Part shown: positions 1 to 8,383 of the stretch, piece by piece
How the letters are laid out: each line of letters opens with the position of its first letter
Position numbering within the stretch: position 1 is the first letter of the stretch
Translations under genes and position numbers: made by a program
Notes under the pieces: model-generated
The model's database searches: none
What the model saw: the letters and a program-made list of their open reading frames with translations, nothing else
Told to the model about the DNA's origin: nothing
Origin: CAZSSM01 sp964609385
Lineage (GTDB): Bacteria; Planctomycetota; Planctomycetia; Isosphaerales; Isosphaeraceae
DNA: 64,000 nt
Assembly: GCA_964609385.1 (NCBI GenBank)
Contig: CAZSSM010000009.1
Location: 1 to 64,000, forward strand
Direction of reading: 5' to 3'

Positions 1-1285
1 GCAATACTCTGAGGAACCTTGGACGCTCAGGCGAGGCAATCGAGGCATACGACCGTGCCTTGAACATCGACCCACAGTACGCAATGGCTCACAACAACCG
101 TGGCAACGCGCTGAACGACCTTGGACGTTTCGACGAGGCAATCGAGACATACGACCGTGCCTTGGACATCGATCCGCAACTCGCGATGGCCCACAGCAAC
201 CGCGGCAATGCCCTGAGCGACCTTGAACACTTTTTAAAGCAATCGATGCATACGATCACGCATTAAACATCAACCTACAACTCGCGATGACCCACAGCAA
301 CCGCGGCAATGCCCTGAGGAATCTTGAACGTTTCGACGAGGCGATCGAAGCTTACGACCACGCCCTGGACATCGATCCACAGTACGCAATGGCCAACAAC
401 AACCGCGGCGTCATCCTGAAAAACCTTGGACGACTCGGCGAAGCGATCAAAGCCTACGACCACGCCCTGGAGATCAATCCACAATTCGCGATGGCCCACA
501 ACAACCGCGGCAATGTACTGAACAATCTTGAACATTTCGACGAGGCAATCAAAGCATACACTGAGGCAATCAAGTTCGATCCGACGTATCCCGAAGCCCA
601 CTGCAACCTAGGGTTGCTCTACATGACACCGAAAGGCAACTACACTGAGGCATTGAGGCTGCTGGAGCGGGGGCATGAGCTGGGCCAAGAGCGGGGGAAC
701 TGGCCTTATCCCTCAGCGCAGTGGATCCAAGAGTGCCGCGAGCTTCTGGAGCAAGAGCGACGTCTCGATGCCCTGCTGGCGGGAGAGCTTGTACTCTCTG
801 ATCCCGTCGAGGAATTAGCATTGGCACGTGTCGCTTACACAAGAAATCTGCATGTCGAGGCCGCGACGCTTGCCGAGTCGGCCTTCGAGCGTGAGCCCAC
901 CTTGGCCGAGGAGTGGCAACGGGGCGATCGCTATAACGCCGCCTGCTCCGCCTTGTTGGCCAGCGCCGGGAAGGAGAAAGGGGACGACGCGATCATCGAC
1001 GACCAACGGCGGATCATATGGAGATCCAAGGGGATCGCGTGGCTCAAAGCTGAACACGATGCGTGGTTGAGAAGACTGCAGGACGGATCGACAGACATGG
1101 CCGAAGAAGTGATCCGGTGGATGAATCACTGGAAGTCGGACCCGGACCTGGCCTCGATCCGCGGGGACGAGGCGATCGGGCAACTGCCGGAGGAGACCCA
1201 GGTCCAATGTCGGGCCTTCTGGCGTGAGGTTGAGGAGCTCTTGGACCTCGCCCAAGACATGGCAAGCAACGAGGACGATCGGTAA
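1..1285 (+). CDS. TPR-repeat protein, 5' partial, with a frame break at 233-239
   Basis: Scaffold protein built from 34-residue tetratricopeptide repeats; TPRs bind other proteins, and the partner here is unknown. The start lies outside the window: the repeat is already in frame at base 3 (NTLRNLGRSGEAIEAYDRAL). The first frame ends at TAA 264-266. The repeats continue from 240 in the -1 frame and end at TAA 1283-1285. At 231-239 the unit reads CAC-TTTTTAAA-GCA, with 8 bases where sister units have 9 (TTCGACGAG), so one base is missing. A -1 slip on T TTA AAG would give LEHFLKAIDAYDHAL, exactly in phase with the repeat. About 200 residues after the last TPR are not TPR-like and I do not recognise them. 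The break could be a pseudogene mutation, a sequencing error or programmed frameshifting; I cannot tell which. Confidence 0.8.
233..239 (+). other. slippery-type heptamer T TTA AAG at the TPR frame break
   Basis: In the upstream reading frame the codons are TTT TTA AAG (231-239), so bases 233-239 have the X XXY YYZ arrangement used in -1 frameshifting. Slipping back one base re-enters the downstream TPR frame at GCA 239-241 with no loss of repeat length. I see no strong downstream hairpin or upstream Shine-Dalgarno-like stimulator, so function is not shown. Confidence 0.35.
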
Positions 1286-1407
1286 CACGAATGGAGCCGG
1301 CCCCGCGAAGTCACTCGCCCGGATCGACCGCATGGGGCTCGAGATCCGCTCCCCCCGCGCTTCAGATCAACCCGATTGTCTGCCCTCGCATGCCTGGTGT
1401 GGGCCTC

Positions 1408-1440
1408 ATCTCCGCATGATCTCCGCATGATCTCCGCATG
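1408..1440. repeat. three perfect tandem copies of an 11-mer
   Basis: The unit ATCTCCGCATG is repeated three times without a mismatch, directly abutting the first copy of the GC-rich dispersed repeat. The unit is too short and has no spacers, so it is not a CRISPR array. Confidence 0.9.
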
Positions 1441-1494
1441 GGCGCCGTGCTGGGGTGGCTGGGGACTGAGACGCGAAGCGGAGCAGACCCCGGG
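1441..1494 (+). repeat. 54-base dispersed repeat, copy 1
   Basis: Starts GGCGCCGTGCTGGGGTGG and ends GAGCAGACCCCGGG. It is identical over 54 bases to 1668-1721. Two further partial copies lie in opposite orientation nearby, so this is a short dispersed, REP-like or MITE-like family rather than a gene. Confidence 0.9.
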
Positions 1495-1554
1495 CCTAAG
1501 GACAACAGGCTGTCCAACCCAAGGTCTTCTCGAAAAAACCACTCACCGAGGTGT

Positions 1555-1587
1555 CCCCGGGGTCTGCTCCGCAGTCCCCAGCCACCC
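1555..1587 (-). repeat. inverted, internally deleted copy of the dispersed repeat
   Basis: The reverse complement reads GGGTGGCTGGGGACTG then CGGAGCAGACCCCGGGG. It matches the direct copies but lacks the 10 bases AGACGCGAAG found in their middle. Together with 1441-1494 it could pair into a long hairpin. Confidence 0.85.
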
Positions 1588-1667
1588 AATGACATCCAAC
1601 GACTCAAACGAAGACGAAATATCAGATGAAACATTTTTTGTAACCTATCACAATCTTGATCACGCTG

Positions 1668-1721
1668 GGCGCCGTGCTGGGGTGGCTGGGGACTGAGACG
1701 CGAAGCGGAGCAGACCCCGGG
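1668..1721 (+). repeat. 54-base dispersed repeat, copy 2
   Basis: Identical to 1441-1494 in sequence and orientation. The 173 bases between the two copies contain the inverted short copy and a stretch that is otherwise unremarkable. Confidence 0.9.
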
Positions 1722-1884
1722 ATCGATGTCTTGAGATGGCCAACTCAACGCCGGAACGGTCGGCCGACTCATCCAGATCGTCCCCGACGACTAACCCCAA
1801 GCGGACCAGTCCTTAGCCAACTTAGAAATACAATTCATTGATTTCATTCATGAGTCAGTATCATCCTTGAACTCTGCATCTCGT

Positions 1885-1902
1885 CGCAGTCTCCAGCCAC
1901 CC
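1885..1902 (-). repeat. degenerate fragment of the dispersed repeat
   Basis: CGCAGTCTCCAGCCACCC matches the inverted copy at 1570-1587 at 17 of 18 bases. It is a short remnant in the same orientation as that copy. Confidence 0.55.
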
Positions 1903-2090
1903 GTTGAGTTCGCAGAGGAAGAACGAAGCAGAGCGACCCAAATTCTGTTTGAATGAGTGAAGTCGACCATCAGAACATCGACCACATTCGTCCTATCAGC
2001 CGGTCCATGGATCAGATGATGAGACCGAAGCCGATCGTACCGATCCTTCCGAAGAAATGACCGATCGGCCTGGCTCGCCTAGCTGACCGG

Positions 2091-2130
2091 GAAAATCCCA
2101 TGAACGTCCCGACCCGATCGCTTGATCTTA
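2091..2130 (+). promoter_or_regulatory. conserved 40-base leader of cassette A
   Basis: GAAAATCCC, TGAACG and CGATCGCTTGATCTTA occur here and at 56361-56400 with identical spacing; I count 34 of 40 bases alike. In both places the element lies 80-90 bases before the probable start of the paralogous HTH/membrane genes, while the intervening bases are not conserved. That suggests a regulatory or boundary element. The specific role is inference. Confidence 0.55.
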
Positions 2131-2217
2131 GTTGTGGCAGGTCTCTCGGAACGCGACGGCGCGTCGAGGCGCGATCTCAGGTCGCAACGATCGTTGGGGT
2201 CATTCGGGACAGAGATC

Positions 2218-3072
2218 GTGGTTCCCAATCGAGCCATCACCAGACGCATCTGCCAAGCCCTCCGCGACGGCCAACCGATGGACCTGGCCTGCACGGAGGT
2301 CGGCGTCGATGCCCCGACCCTCAAGCGTTGGCTGGCTCTCGGCGAAGCGGCCTACCTCGAGTGCGAGGTGGAAGATCCGCACTGCCGGTTCTTCGAGGCC
2401 TTCGTCAAAGCGTTGGAATACGCCGATCAGGCCGTTGAGGCGGACCGCCAGAGACCAGTCCAACCGGAACCCCAGCCACCACCGCGATCCCGAGCCGAAC
2501 CGCGACGAACCCAAGGCGACCGAGTCTCGGAGGCTCCTTCGCTGGTCGGGTTGGTCGTCGAGGAAGCGCCCATCGAGATCGTCATCGGGTCGCGACCCCC
2601 CTGGATCTATGAGACCGCCCCGGAGCCGCCTCCGGTTCGTTCGCCCGAGCCCCCTCGACCGACCGGCCCTGAGGAGCCGCCGTCGGAGTCGACGCCGACA
2701 TCACCCGATGTGGTTGTGGATCAGAAGACGCATCGCGATCCAACGTTCGAGCAGGTCGCGGAGGCCCTCGGAGTCCTCATAGCCGGCCTGGTCGTCCTGA
2801 TCGCGATCCTCGTGCTGGTCCTGGCGGTGTTTCCGATCGCACTGGCGTGTTTCACCCTGATCAGGGCGCTGCGATTGGCAATCGGCTTGGCGTACTCCTG
2901 GCGGGCCGGTCTGATCGCGATGCTCGGTGGGACAACGGGGGGCTTCGCGATCCCCGGTCCGGTGACCTGGACCGCGTGCGCGAGACGGACCCTCCTCATC
3001 GGGACGGTCTCGATGGACCGGACATCCGGATCGGTCGCCTTGGCGGATCGCCTGCGGCCTCAGCGGGAATGA
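2218..3072 (+). CDS. HTH-like plus transmembrane protein, cassette copy A
   Basis: A protein of about 284 residues that I cannot assign to a named family. Residues 6-43 look like a helix-turn-helix of the terminase-small-subunit or transposase type (GVDAPTLKRWLALGEA). A Pro-rich linker follows, with a conserved block VVEEAPIEIVIGSRPPW, then a long hydrophobic segment at about 184-215, a basic RLAIGLAYSWRAG stretch and the end RPQRE. The gene at 56479 has the same architecture and the same final residues PQRE. The GTG at 2218 is chosen because similarity to that paralogue begins here; the frame is open back to TTG 2122, which sits inside the conserved leader. A DNA-binding head tethered to the membrane is inference. 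Flanking DNA on both sides is shared with copy B. Confidence 0.65.
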   Translation: MVPNRAITRRICQALRDGQPMDLACTEVGVDAPTLKRWLALGEAAYLECEVEDPHCRFFEAFVKALEYADQAVEADRQRPVQPEPQPPPRSRAEPRRTQGDRVSEAPSLVGLVVEEAPIEIVIGSRPPWIYETAPEPPPVRSPEPPRPTGPEEPPSESTPTSPDVVVDQKTHRDPTFEQVAEALGVLIAGLVVLIAILVLVLAVFPIALACFTLIRALRLAIGLAYSWRAGLIAMLGGTTGGFAIPGPVTWTACARRTLLIGTVSMDRTSGSVALADRLRPQRE

Positions 3073-3443
3073 AAACCCCGGCGCCCCGGAGCATCGCCGG
3101 GCGATCGAGTGCGCGACCGACCGGATGACTTGTCCGGCCCACCATCCGTGGGGCTGGCCCACACGTCAGGCCGTCGAGGCGTCGCCCGCCACGATCGTCG
3201 AGCCGCGCGACACGGGGCGTCGGAGCGGATCCACCCGACAAACGGGTCCGCACGACCGCGAGGAGCGGGAACTCTTTGGCAATCCGGAATCACACGGATC
3301 GAATCATCGACCGATCTTCATGCGATCGGCCGCGACGTTCTCGCATGCGCCGAGTCGGAAATGCGGTTCGGATTGTGACGGCGAAGACCCCGGATCGACG
3401 GGTAAATTCGGCCGGATAGTCGAGGACGGAAAGTCGGAGGGAG
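3073..3443 (+). repeat. conserved 3' tail of cassette A
   Basis: Begins at the stop codon and matches 57427-57785. The first part shares CGCCCCGGA and CGCCGGGCGA. The segment from 3252 on begins with 36 bases identical to 57601-57636 and then stays ungapped for roughly 150 more bases. Three frames give similar-looking conserved peptides, and the reverse frame has a stop in one copy only. No frame is clearly the coding one, so a structured RNA or a mobile-element end is as likely as a small gene. Confidence 0.6.
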
Positions 3444-3922
3444 GTGGGTCGCATGGCCGTTCGAGGGACGACCCGGTCCTTTGCGAAACCTTCTCGCTCA
3501 TGGGCGAAATCGGTGGCTCTGCCCTTTTCTCGACCAGACCACCGCTCGGGGTTGCCGAGTGACGGGGTCGCTTGGGGGCCAGATCCCGGGACCGAGCCGG
3601 TTGAATGGGCCGACCGTTCGGACGATCAGTGGGCCGAACGGCTCACAGTATTTCGATATTCAAACACCTCCAGTGCTTCGGCGATCCGAATGGCTCAAAG
3701 ATCGAACTGTTAACTCGCGAGTGCTTCACACGTGCTTCACACGTAAATTGAAATGGAATTGGATTATCTCAAGTCGTCCACCGGAATCCATTCGGGATTC
3801 AGCGATGAGTCCGTTGACTTGGCCGATCCCCGACGGGATCGAAGGCTCGGCTCGTTCCTATCCTGAACCCGACGCCCCTGGTATCTTCGGGTCCGACATC
3901 TCAACCTAAGGCGGACGATCTG
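3444..3922. other. non-coding stretch before the ROK gene
   Basis: I see no gene here. The only visible structure is a 12-base direct duplication, GTGCTTCACACG GTGCTTCACACG-like, at about 3721-3745, and an AT-richer patch just after it that may hold the promoter of the ROK kinase gene. Confidence 0.4.
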
Positions 3923-4969
3923 ATGAGCGAATCGAACGAAAACGAGAACGAGACAGGGACGCAGACTGAGGACGGGCCGATCCTGGGGATCGACCTGGGC
4001 GGGACCAAGATCCTGGCCGGTGTCCTGGATGAGGACCATCAGACCTTGGGTTTGGCCAAGCGGCCGACGCCGGCTCGTGAGGGCGCTGAGGCGATCATCG
4101 CGGCGATGGTCGAGGCGGCCGACCAGGCGATCGCCGAATCGGGCCTGACCCGTCAGGACCTGCGGGCCATCGGGATCGGCGCGCCTGGCCCGCTGGATCC
4201 GGAGGAGGGCCTGATCCTGGAGAGCGCCAACCTGAACGTCGTTCGGTTCCGGATCGTCGAGGACCTGGCATCGGCGCTGGGCTTGACGATCCCGATGCGT
4301 CTGGTCAACGACGTCCGCGCTGGGGGTGTTGCCGAATATCGACTGGGTGCGGGGCGTGGCGTCGACAGTCAGATCGCCGCCTTCGTGGGGACCGGCCTGG
4401 GCGGCTGCGTGATCCACGACGGTCGGCTCATCGCGGGTGTCACCGGTAACGCCGGCGAACTGGGCCACATGGTCGTCAAGCTGAAAGGGCCACGCTGTCC
4501 GTGCGGGCGTGTCGGCTGCCTGGAGGCGATGACCAGTCGAACGGCCATCGCGCGTCGGATCCGCAAGGCGGTCCGCAAGGGGCAGTCGACGACCGCCAGC
4601 CTGAGTGAGAAGCTGGCCCGAGGCGCGCGGCTCAAGAGCGGCGACCTGGCCCGTGCCTATCACCTGGGCGACCCGCTGGTCGTCCACGAGATCGACCGCG
4701 CCGCCTCGATCCTAGGGACCGCCCTGGGCGGATTGGTGAACCTGCTGGGACCAGAGCGCATCGTGTTGGGAGGCGGGCTCACCGAGGCCTTGGGTGAGGT
4801 CTACGTGCAACGGGTCCGGGAGGCCGTTCGGAAGCAGGCGATGACCGATCCGGAGAACCGCGTCGAGGTGGTCGCCGCCGAGCTGGGCGATCTGGCCGGG
4901 CTGATCGGGGCGGTCTTGGCCTGTCGAGGGATCGGAGTCGGCGATCCGACCCAACGCTTGGACGCCTGA
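3923..4969 (+). CDS. ROK-family sugar kinase (glucokinase-like)
   Basis: Cytoplasmic kinase that should phosphorylate a hexose such as glucose with ATP; the ROK family also includes manno- and fructokinases and regulators. The 348-residue length is slightly above typical. An acidic N-terminal tail of about 18 residues precedes the phosphate loop DLGGTK (24-29). N129-D130 provides the catalytic Asp, GTGLGG lies at 156-161, and the ROK zinc site is H182 with CPCGRVGC at 192-199. There is no N-terminal HTH, so it is an enzyme rather than a NagC/XylR-type repressor. ATG 3923 follows AAGGCGG at a usable distance. It stands alone on the plus strand, with the duplicated cassette upstream and a small HNH-like gene downstream. 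Confidence 0.9.
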   Translation: MSESNENENETGTQTEDGPILGIDLGGTKILAGVLDEDHQTLGLAKRPTPAREGAEAIIAAMVEAADQAIAESGLTRQDLRAIGIGAPGPLDPEEGLILESANLNVVRFRIVEDLASALGLTIPMRLVNDVRAGGVAEYRLGAGRGVDSQIAAFVGTGLGGCVIHDGRLIAGVTGNAGELGHMVVKLKGPRCPCGRVGCLEAMTSRTAIARRIRKAVRKGQSTTASLSEKLARGARLKSGDLARAYHLGDPLVVHEIDRAASILGTALGGLVNLLGPERIVLGGGLTEALGEVYVQRVREAVRKQAMTDPENRVEVVAAELGDLAGLIGAVLACRGIGVGDPTQRLDA

Positions 4970-5236
4970 GCGGTCGCCCCAAAATAGAACCGATTCTGCC
5001 GACTCACCGCGCAACCCACTCCTCTTCATGGGCACCATCCTCACAGCCGAGCCGATCACCCCGTCCGCCAGAATTGCGCGGACCCGACATGGGGTCTCGA
5101 TTGGCCTGGACATTCGATTCGACCTAAAGGTTTCGCAGGAGTAGCCTGTCAGCAAGGTCGGTTTCAAGAACTCGCCGAGACCTGTCTCGTTCCGACGCCT
5201 CAAGCGCGGGCGGGGCGCTAGCCGGGACCCCAAGCG

Positions 5237-5545
5237 ATGAAGCGTCGCCATCGGAGGTATCGGGAGCTTCGCGAGAAGCGAGAACGACTTCAGCGTCAAC
5301 TCGACCTGGCCGCCAACCTGGCCAGGCCCCGGCGAGTCCGGACGCGGGCAGCCCGTTACGCCGCCGCATTGGCAGAGCAGCTCGGCATGATCACCCGCCC
5401 CAACTCATGTTCCTGGTGTCACCGTCGGCGTTGGCTTCAGCGCCATCACTGGAACTACGACGAACCCTTGACCGTCACGTTTCTCTGTCAGGATTGCCAC
5501 TCGCTCGCCGATGAGATGGTCTGGGAGTGCGCTGACGCCGGTTGA
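5237..5545 (+). CDS. small HNH-like zinc-binding protein
   Basis: 102 residues. The first half is very basic and helical (RRYRELREKRERLQRQL). The second half has CSWCHRRR, then HHWNYDEPL, then FLCQDCH: the CxxC...HH...CxxCH arrangement seen in many small phage-type HNH endonuclease proteins. Family knowledge would make it a metal-dependent nuclease or a DNA-binding zinc protein. The classical C-terminal His of HNH is represented only by the CxxCH end, so catalysis is uncertain. No phage genes surround it. The start at ATG 5237 has only a weak ribosome site. Confidence 0.6.
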   Translation: MKRRHRRYRELREKRERLQRQLDLAANLARPRRVRTRAARYAAALAEQLGMITRPNSCSWCHRRRWLQRHHWNYDEPLTVTFLCQDCHSLADEMVWECADAG

Positions 5546-5615
5546 TCCATCAACAATAATCCTTCCGGGAGTCGACCACTCACCTCTAGATGGTGATCGA
5601 AGTTGGACCGTGCGT

Positions 5616-7610
5616 TTATATCGCCGCCCCAACATGTTCGCTCAGTTTATATTTGTTCTGTCCTGTCATCGATGATTCGTGACGGGGCCAGAGAATGCTG
5701 ACTCGAGTCCCGACTGCGGGTCGGGAATCGACCTGGAGTCGAGCTCCAACGCTCCGGGCGATCGTGGCCAATCGAGGGAGCCCCAGGCCGAGACCCCGAC
5801 CGGCTTGTCGGCCGCAGTAGAACGGGTCGAAGATCCGCTGCTGGTCGGCCTCCTCGAGCCCCGGACCTTCATCCCGGACCCGCCAACGCAGCCCGCTCTT
5901 GGCGACCCGTTGCTCGATTCGGACCAGCTTGCCACGTTCGCTGGCTTCGATCGCATTGCGCACCACGATGGCGCCGGCGTGCCGCATCAGATCGGGATCG
6001 CCGATCCAGTCGAGGTCGGCCGTTCCGGTGTCGAGCTGAAGTTCAACGCCCCGCGATTCAGCCAGCGGTCGGCAATCCTCGACGACGCGTTCGAGCAGGG
6101 TCCCAGGCCGGACCCGTCGCCAATGCGGTCGGGGTGGCCGGGCGATGACGATGAGGTCGCGGAGGATCCGATGGGCGCGTTGGACCTGCTGGACGATCAG
6201 GGCGGCCATGCGTTGGATCTGGGCGTCGTCGGAGCGCTGGCCGATCAACTGGGCGCGGCCCTGAACAACCGCCAGGGGATTGTTCAACTCGTGGCCGGCC
6301 CCCGCGGCGAACTCGGCCAACCAGCCATGACGGGCATCGACCGTCGAAGCGTCGACGGACGCCTCGCGGACGGCCTCCTCGACGGCCAGTCGGCTCCGAT
6401 CGGCTACCCGTTCGCGATGGCGACGCCAAGCCTGGCGGATCAGGTCGCGATAGCGGTCCATCAGGTCGGTTTCATGGAGGATCGCATGCGTCCTCGGGTC
6501 GGTCGCGACCCACGAGACGCAAACCCAACGCTTCGAACCGATCGGAATGTCCCAATGGGCTTGGCGTTCGCTCGGTCTCGTGGTCGGTCCAGGCTCAAGG
6601 CTCCCATGATCCGTCGGTCGATCCGGTCCCGACGACTCGACGACCCGACACGAATCGATCCCGAGCACCTGATCGCCGAGCGTCTGGAGCGCATTGAGCC
6701 AGTCGGACCAGGAACCCGGCTCGTCGAGCCGGGCGTAGGCCTCGCAGACGACCCGTTGGAGATGGTCACGTCGGGCGTGGTCGTCGAATTGAGCGACGGC
6801 TCGGGCCAACGCGCGGATGACGGGCAGATCGTGATGGCCTCGATCCGAATCGACGAACCGACCCTCGGTCTCGCTCCGGACCTGCCCGACGAGCCGACGG
6901 AGCCCCCGCGATCGGGAACCCGGCTGGATCGTGGGGAGCGCCCGCGACCATCGCCAAGGGCTCTGATCGGCCGAGCGAACCGCCCGGGCCAATCGGTCCA
7001 GCCTCGGATCGTCGAACGAACCCCCCGGCCCTCGACGCCAGAACTCGGCCAGATCCTCGAGATCCCACCGCTCGGCCCGTCGGCGATGGAGTTCGAGCAG
7101 CGGGATCCCCAAAGCTCGACGCTCGAAGTCGGCCCGTCGGTGGGGATCATCCAGGCGGCACCAAGTCGTCCAGGATTCCGGGTCGGCCGAGGCCCACGCC
7201 CAGAGTCCCGATTCGACGAGCAGAGCCAGCCGCTCCAGTTCGTGGTCTTGGAACACATCGGCTTTTCGGAGCGACTCGGCGACCGCGCGACGGATCAGAA
7301 TAGCGCGTCGCCAGAGCCGAGCGAGTCCGGGAATCGGTCGGGCCGGCCACCAACGCGCCTCGGCCAGCCAAGTCGGATCGGGATCGCCTTCGTCTCGGAG
7401 TTGGCGGAGGGTCCAACCCGGATCCAGATCGGTGACCGACTCAGGCGGGACGCTGAGTCTCACCACGTCGGGAACCTCAGGGTCAGGGACCAGGCAACGG
7501 CGGGCGGTCTCCGGACGGATCGGCAGATCGTCGACCGCGAGGACGGCCTCCAGGCGGGCGACGGCCCGTTCGCGCTCCGAATTCGGAGGGGCCTTGGCGA
7601 CCATCTCCAT
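5616..7610 (-). CDS. HDOD-like sensor histidine kinase
   Basis: 664 residues with no transmembrane segment, so probably a cytoplasmic two-component kinase. The first ~230 residues resemble a HDOD signalling domain (alpha-helical, starting ARLEAVLAVDDLPIRP), followed by a possible sensor region. The kinase core is complete: phosphoacceptor His440 in GHELNNPLAVV, N-box Asn at about 552 (VRNAIEAS), G1 box RDEGPGL from about 579 and G2 box GRGLGLGL near 605-612. The response-regulator gene lies 185 bases upstream on the same strand, so they probably form one system. The signal is unknown. A very long open frame on the opposite strand (5679-7649) is an antisense shadow, because these kinase motifs lie on the minus strand. 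Confidence 0.85.
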   Translation of the reverse strand: MEMVAKAPPNSERERAVARLEAVLAVDDLPIRPETARRCLVPDPEVPDVVRLSVPPESVTDLDPGWTLRQLRDEGDPDPTWLAEARWWPARPIPGLARLWRRAILIRRAVAESLRKADVFQDHELERLALLVESGLWAWASADPESWTTWCRLDDPHRRADFERRALGIPLLELHRRRAERWDLEDLAEFWRRGPGGSFDDPRLDRLARAVRSADQSPWRWSRALPTIQPGSRSRGLRRLVGQVRSETEGRFVDSDRGHHDLPVIRALARAVAQFDDHARRDHLQRVVCEAYARLDEPGSWSDWLNALQTLGDQVLGIDSCRVVESSGPDRPTDHGSLEPGPTTRPSERQAHWDIPIGSKRWVCVSWVATDPRTHAILHETDLMDRYRDLIRQAWRRHRERVADRSRLAVEEAVREASVDASTVDARHGWLAEFAAGAGHELNNPLAVVQGRAQLIGQRSDDAQIQRMAALIVQQVQRAHRILRDLIVIARPPRPHWRRVRPGTLLERVVEDCRPLAESRGVELQLDTGTADLDWIGDPDLMRHAGAIVVRNAIEASERGKLVRIEQRVAKSGLRWRVRDEGPGLEEADQQRIFDPFYCGRQAGRGLGLGLPRLATIARSVGARLQVDSRPAVGTRVSILWPRHESSMTGQNKYKLSEHVGAAI

Positions 7611-7795
7611 CTGCCGGAGTCCTTTCCGACCGATCGGGGGAAGGGGTGACGTCTCGGACCAACCCGAAACACGGGCCGGAACTCCGGCATCTTGAGGAGA
7701 TCGCGGTGATCCGACAAGGCGAGTCGCGGATCACCAACCAAGGCTCGAGCCGCGCCGCAGATCAGAATCGAGTCGATCGGCCGTTGTTGGCTGGC

Positions 7796-8383
7796 TCACC
7801 CGTCGGAGGTGACCTCCAGTTCGAGCAGCTCACAGATCCTGCGGATGAGCACGTCGTTGTCCAGCGGCTTGTTGAGGAAGTCGTCGACGCCGGCGGCGAT
7901 CAGTTCGGGGCCCTTATCCGGCTCGACAGCGCCCGAGACGGCGATGATCTTGATGTCGGCCAGATCGGTGTTGGCCCGAATGGTCCGGGCCACGTCCTTG
8001 CCGTTGATGTCGGGAAGCATGATATCGAGGATCATCAGGTCGGGTCGGTAGGCCTTGGCCTCCAGGCCGGCGGCGAACCCGTTGTTGACGGCCATCGTCT
8101 CGAACCGGCCGTCCTCCTCAAGGACCTCCTTGAGCACGTCGACGACGTCGGGATCGTCGTCGACGACCAGGATCTTGCGACGCCCGCTCTCCAGGGCATC
8201 GGTCGGGATCCCGTTCTCCTTCATGAAGCGGTAGAGCGCCTCACGGGGGATCCGGCGGAACCGCGAGCCCGGGACGCGGAAACCCTTGAGTTGCCCCGAG
8301 TCGAAGCAGCGGATGATGGTTTGTTGACTGACCTTGCAGATCTTCGCCGCTTCGCCGGTGGTGAAGACCGTTTTCATCGCCAT
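7796..8383 (-). CDS. response regulator with excisionase-type HTH head
   Basis: 195 residues from the ATG at 8383; a second ATG at 8377 is also possible, while the open frame back to 8443 looks unrelated. Residues 7-58 form a MerR/excisionase-type winged HTH (TTGEAAKICKVSQQTI, then FRRIPREALYRFM). Residues 70-190 are a complete receiver domain: D75/D76, phosphoacceptor D120 in LMILDIMLP, S150 and K172 (FLNKPL). The order is unusual, because most transcriptional regulators have the receiver first. It precedes the HDOD-kinase gene, the likely partner. DNA target unknown. Confidence 0.85.
   Translation of the reverse strand: MAMKTVFTTGEAAKICKVSQQTIIRCFDSGQLKGFRVPGSRFRRIPREALYRFMKENGIPTDALESGRRKILVVDDDPDVVDVLKEVLEEDGRFETMAVNNGFAAGLEAKAYRPDLMILDIMLPDINGKDVARTIRANTDLADIKIIAVSGAVEPDKGPELIAAGVDDFLNKPLDNDVLIRRICELLELEVTSDG

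Larger units (their letters stand above)
1286..2090. other. non-coding stretch with dispersed repeats
   Basis: No reading frame here looks like a gene. The stretch holds the tandem 11-mer and the four copies of a GC-rich repeat listed separately. The remainder (about 1800-2090) shows nothing I can name beyond one AT-richer patch near 1815-1870. Confidence 0.6.

Noticed and set aside
1408..1440. CRISPR array
   Set aside because: Three adjacent 11-mers with no spacers and no cas genes.
3109..3378. Small protein encoded in the cassette tail
   Set aside because: The C-terminal 40 residues match in both cassettes, but another frame is as conserved and the N-terminal parts are unrelated, so coding is not supported over RNA structure.
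5679..7649. 656-codon open frame on the plus strand
   Set aside because: It lies exactly opposite the histidine kinase gene, whose H, N, G1 and G2 boxes are in the minus frame. It has no motif and reflects high GC only.
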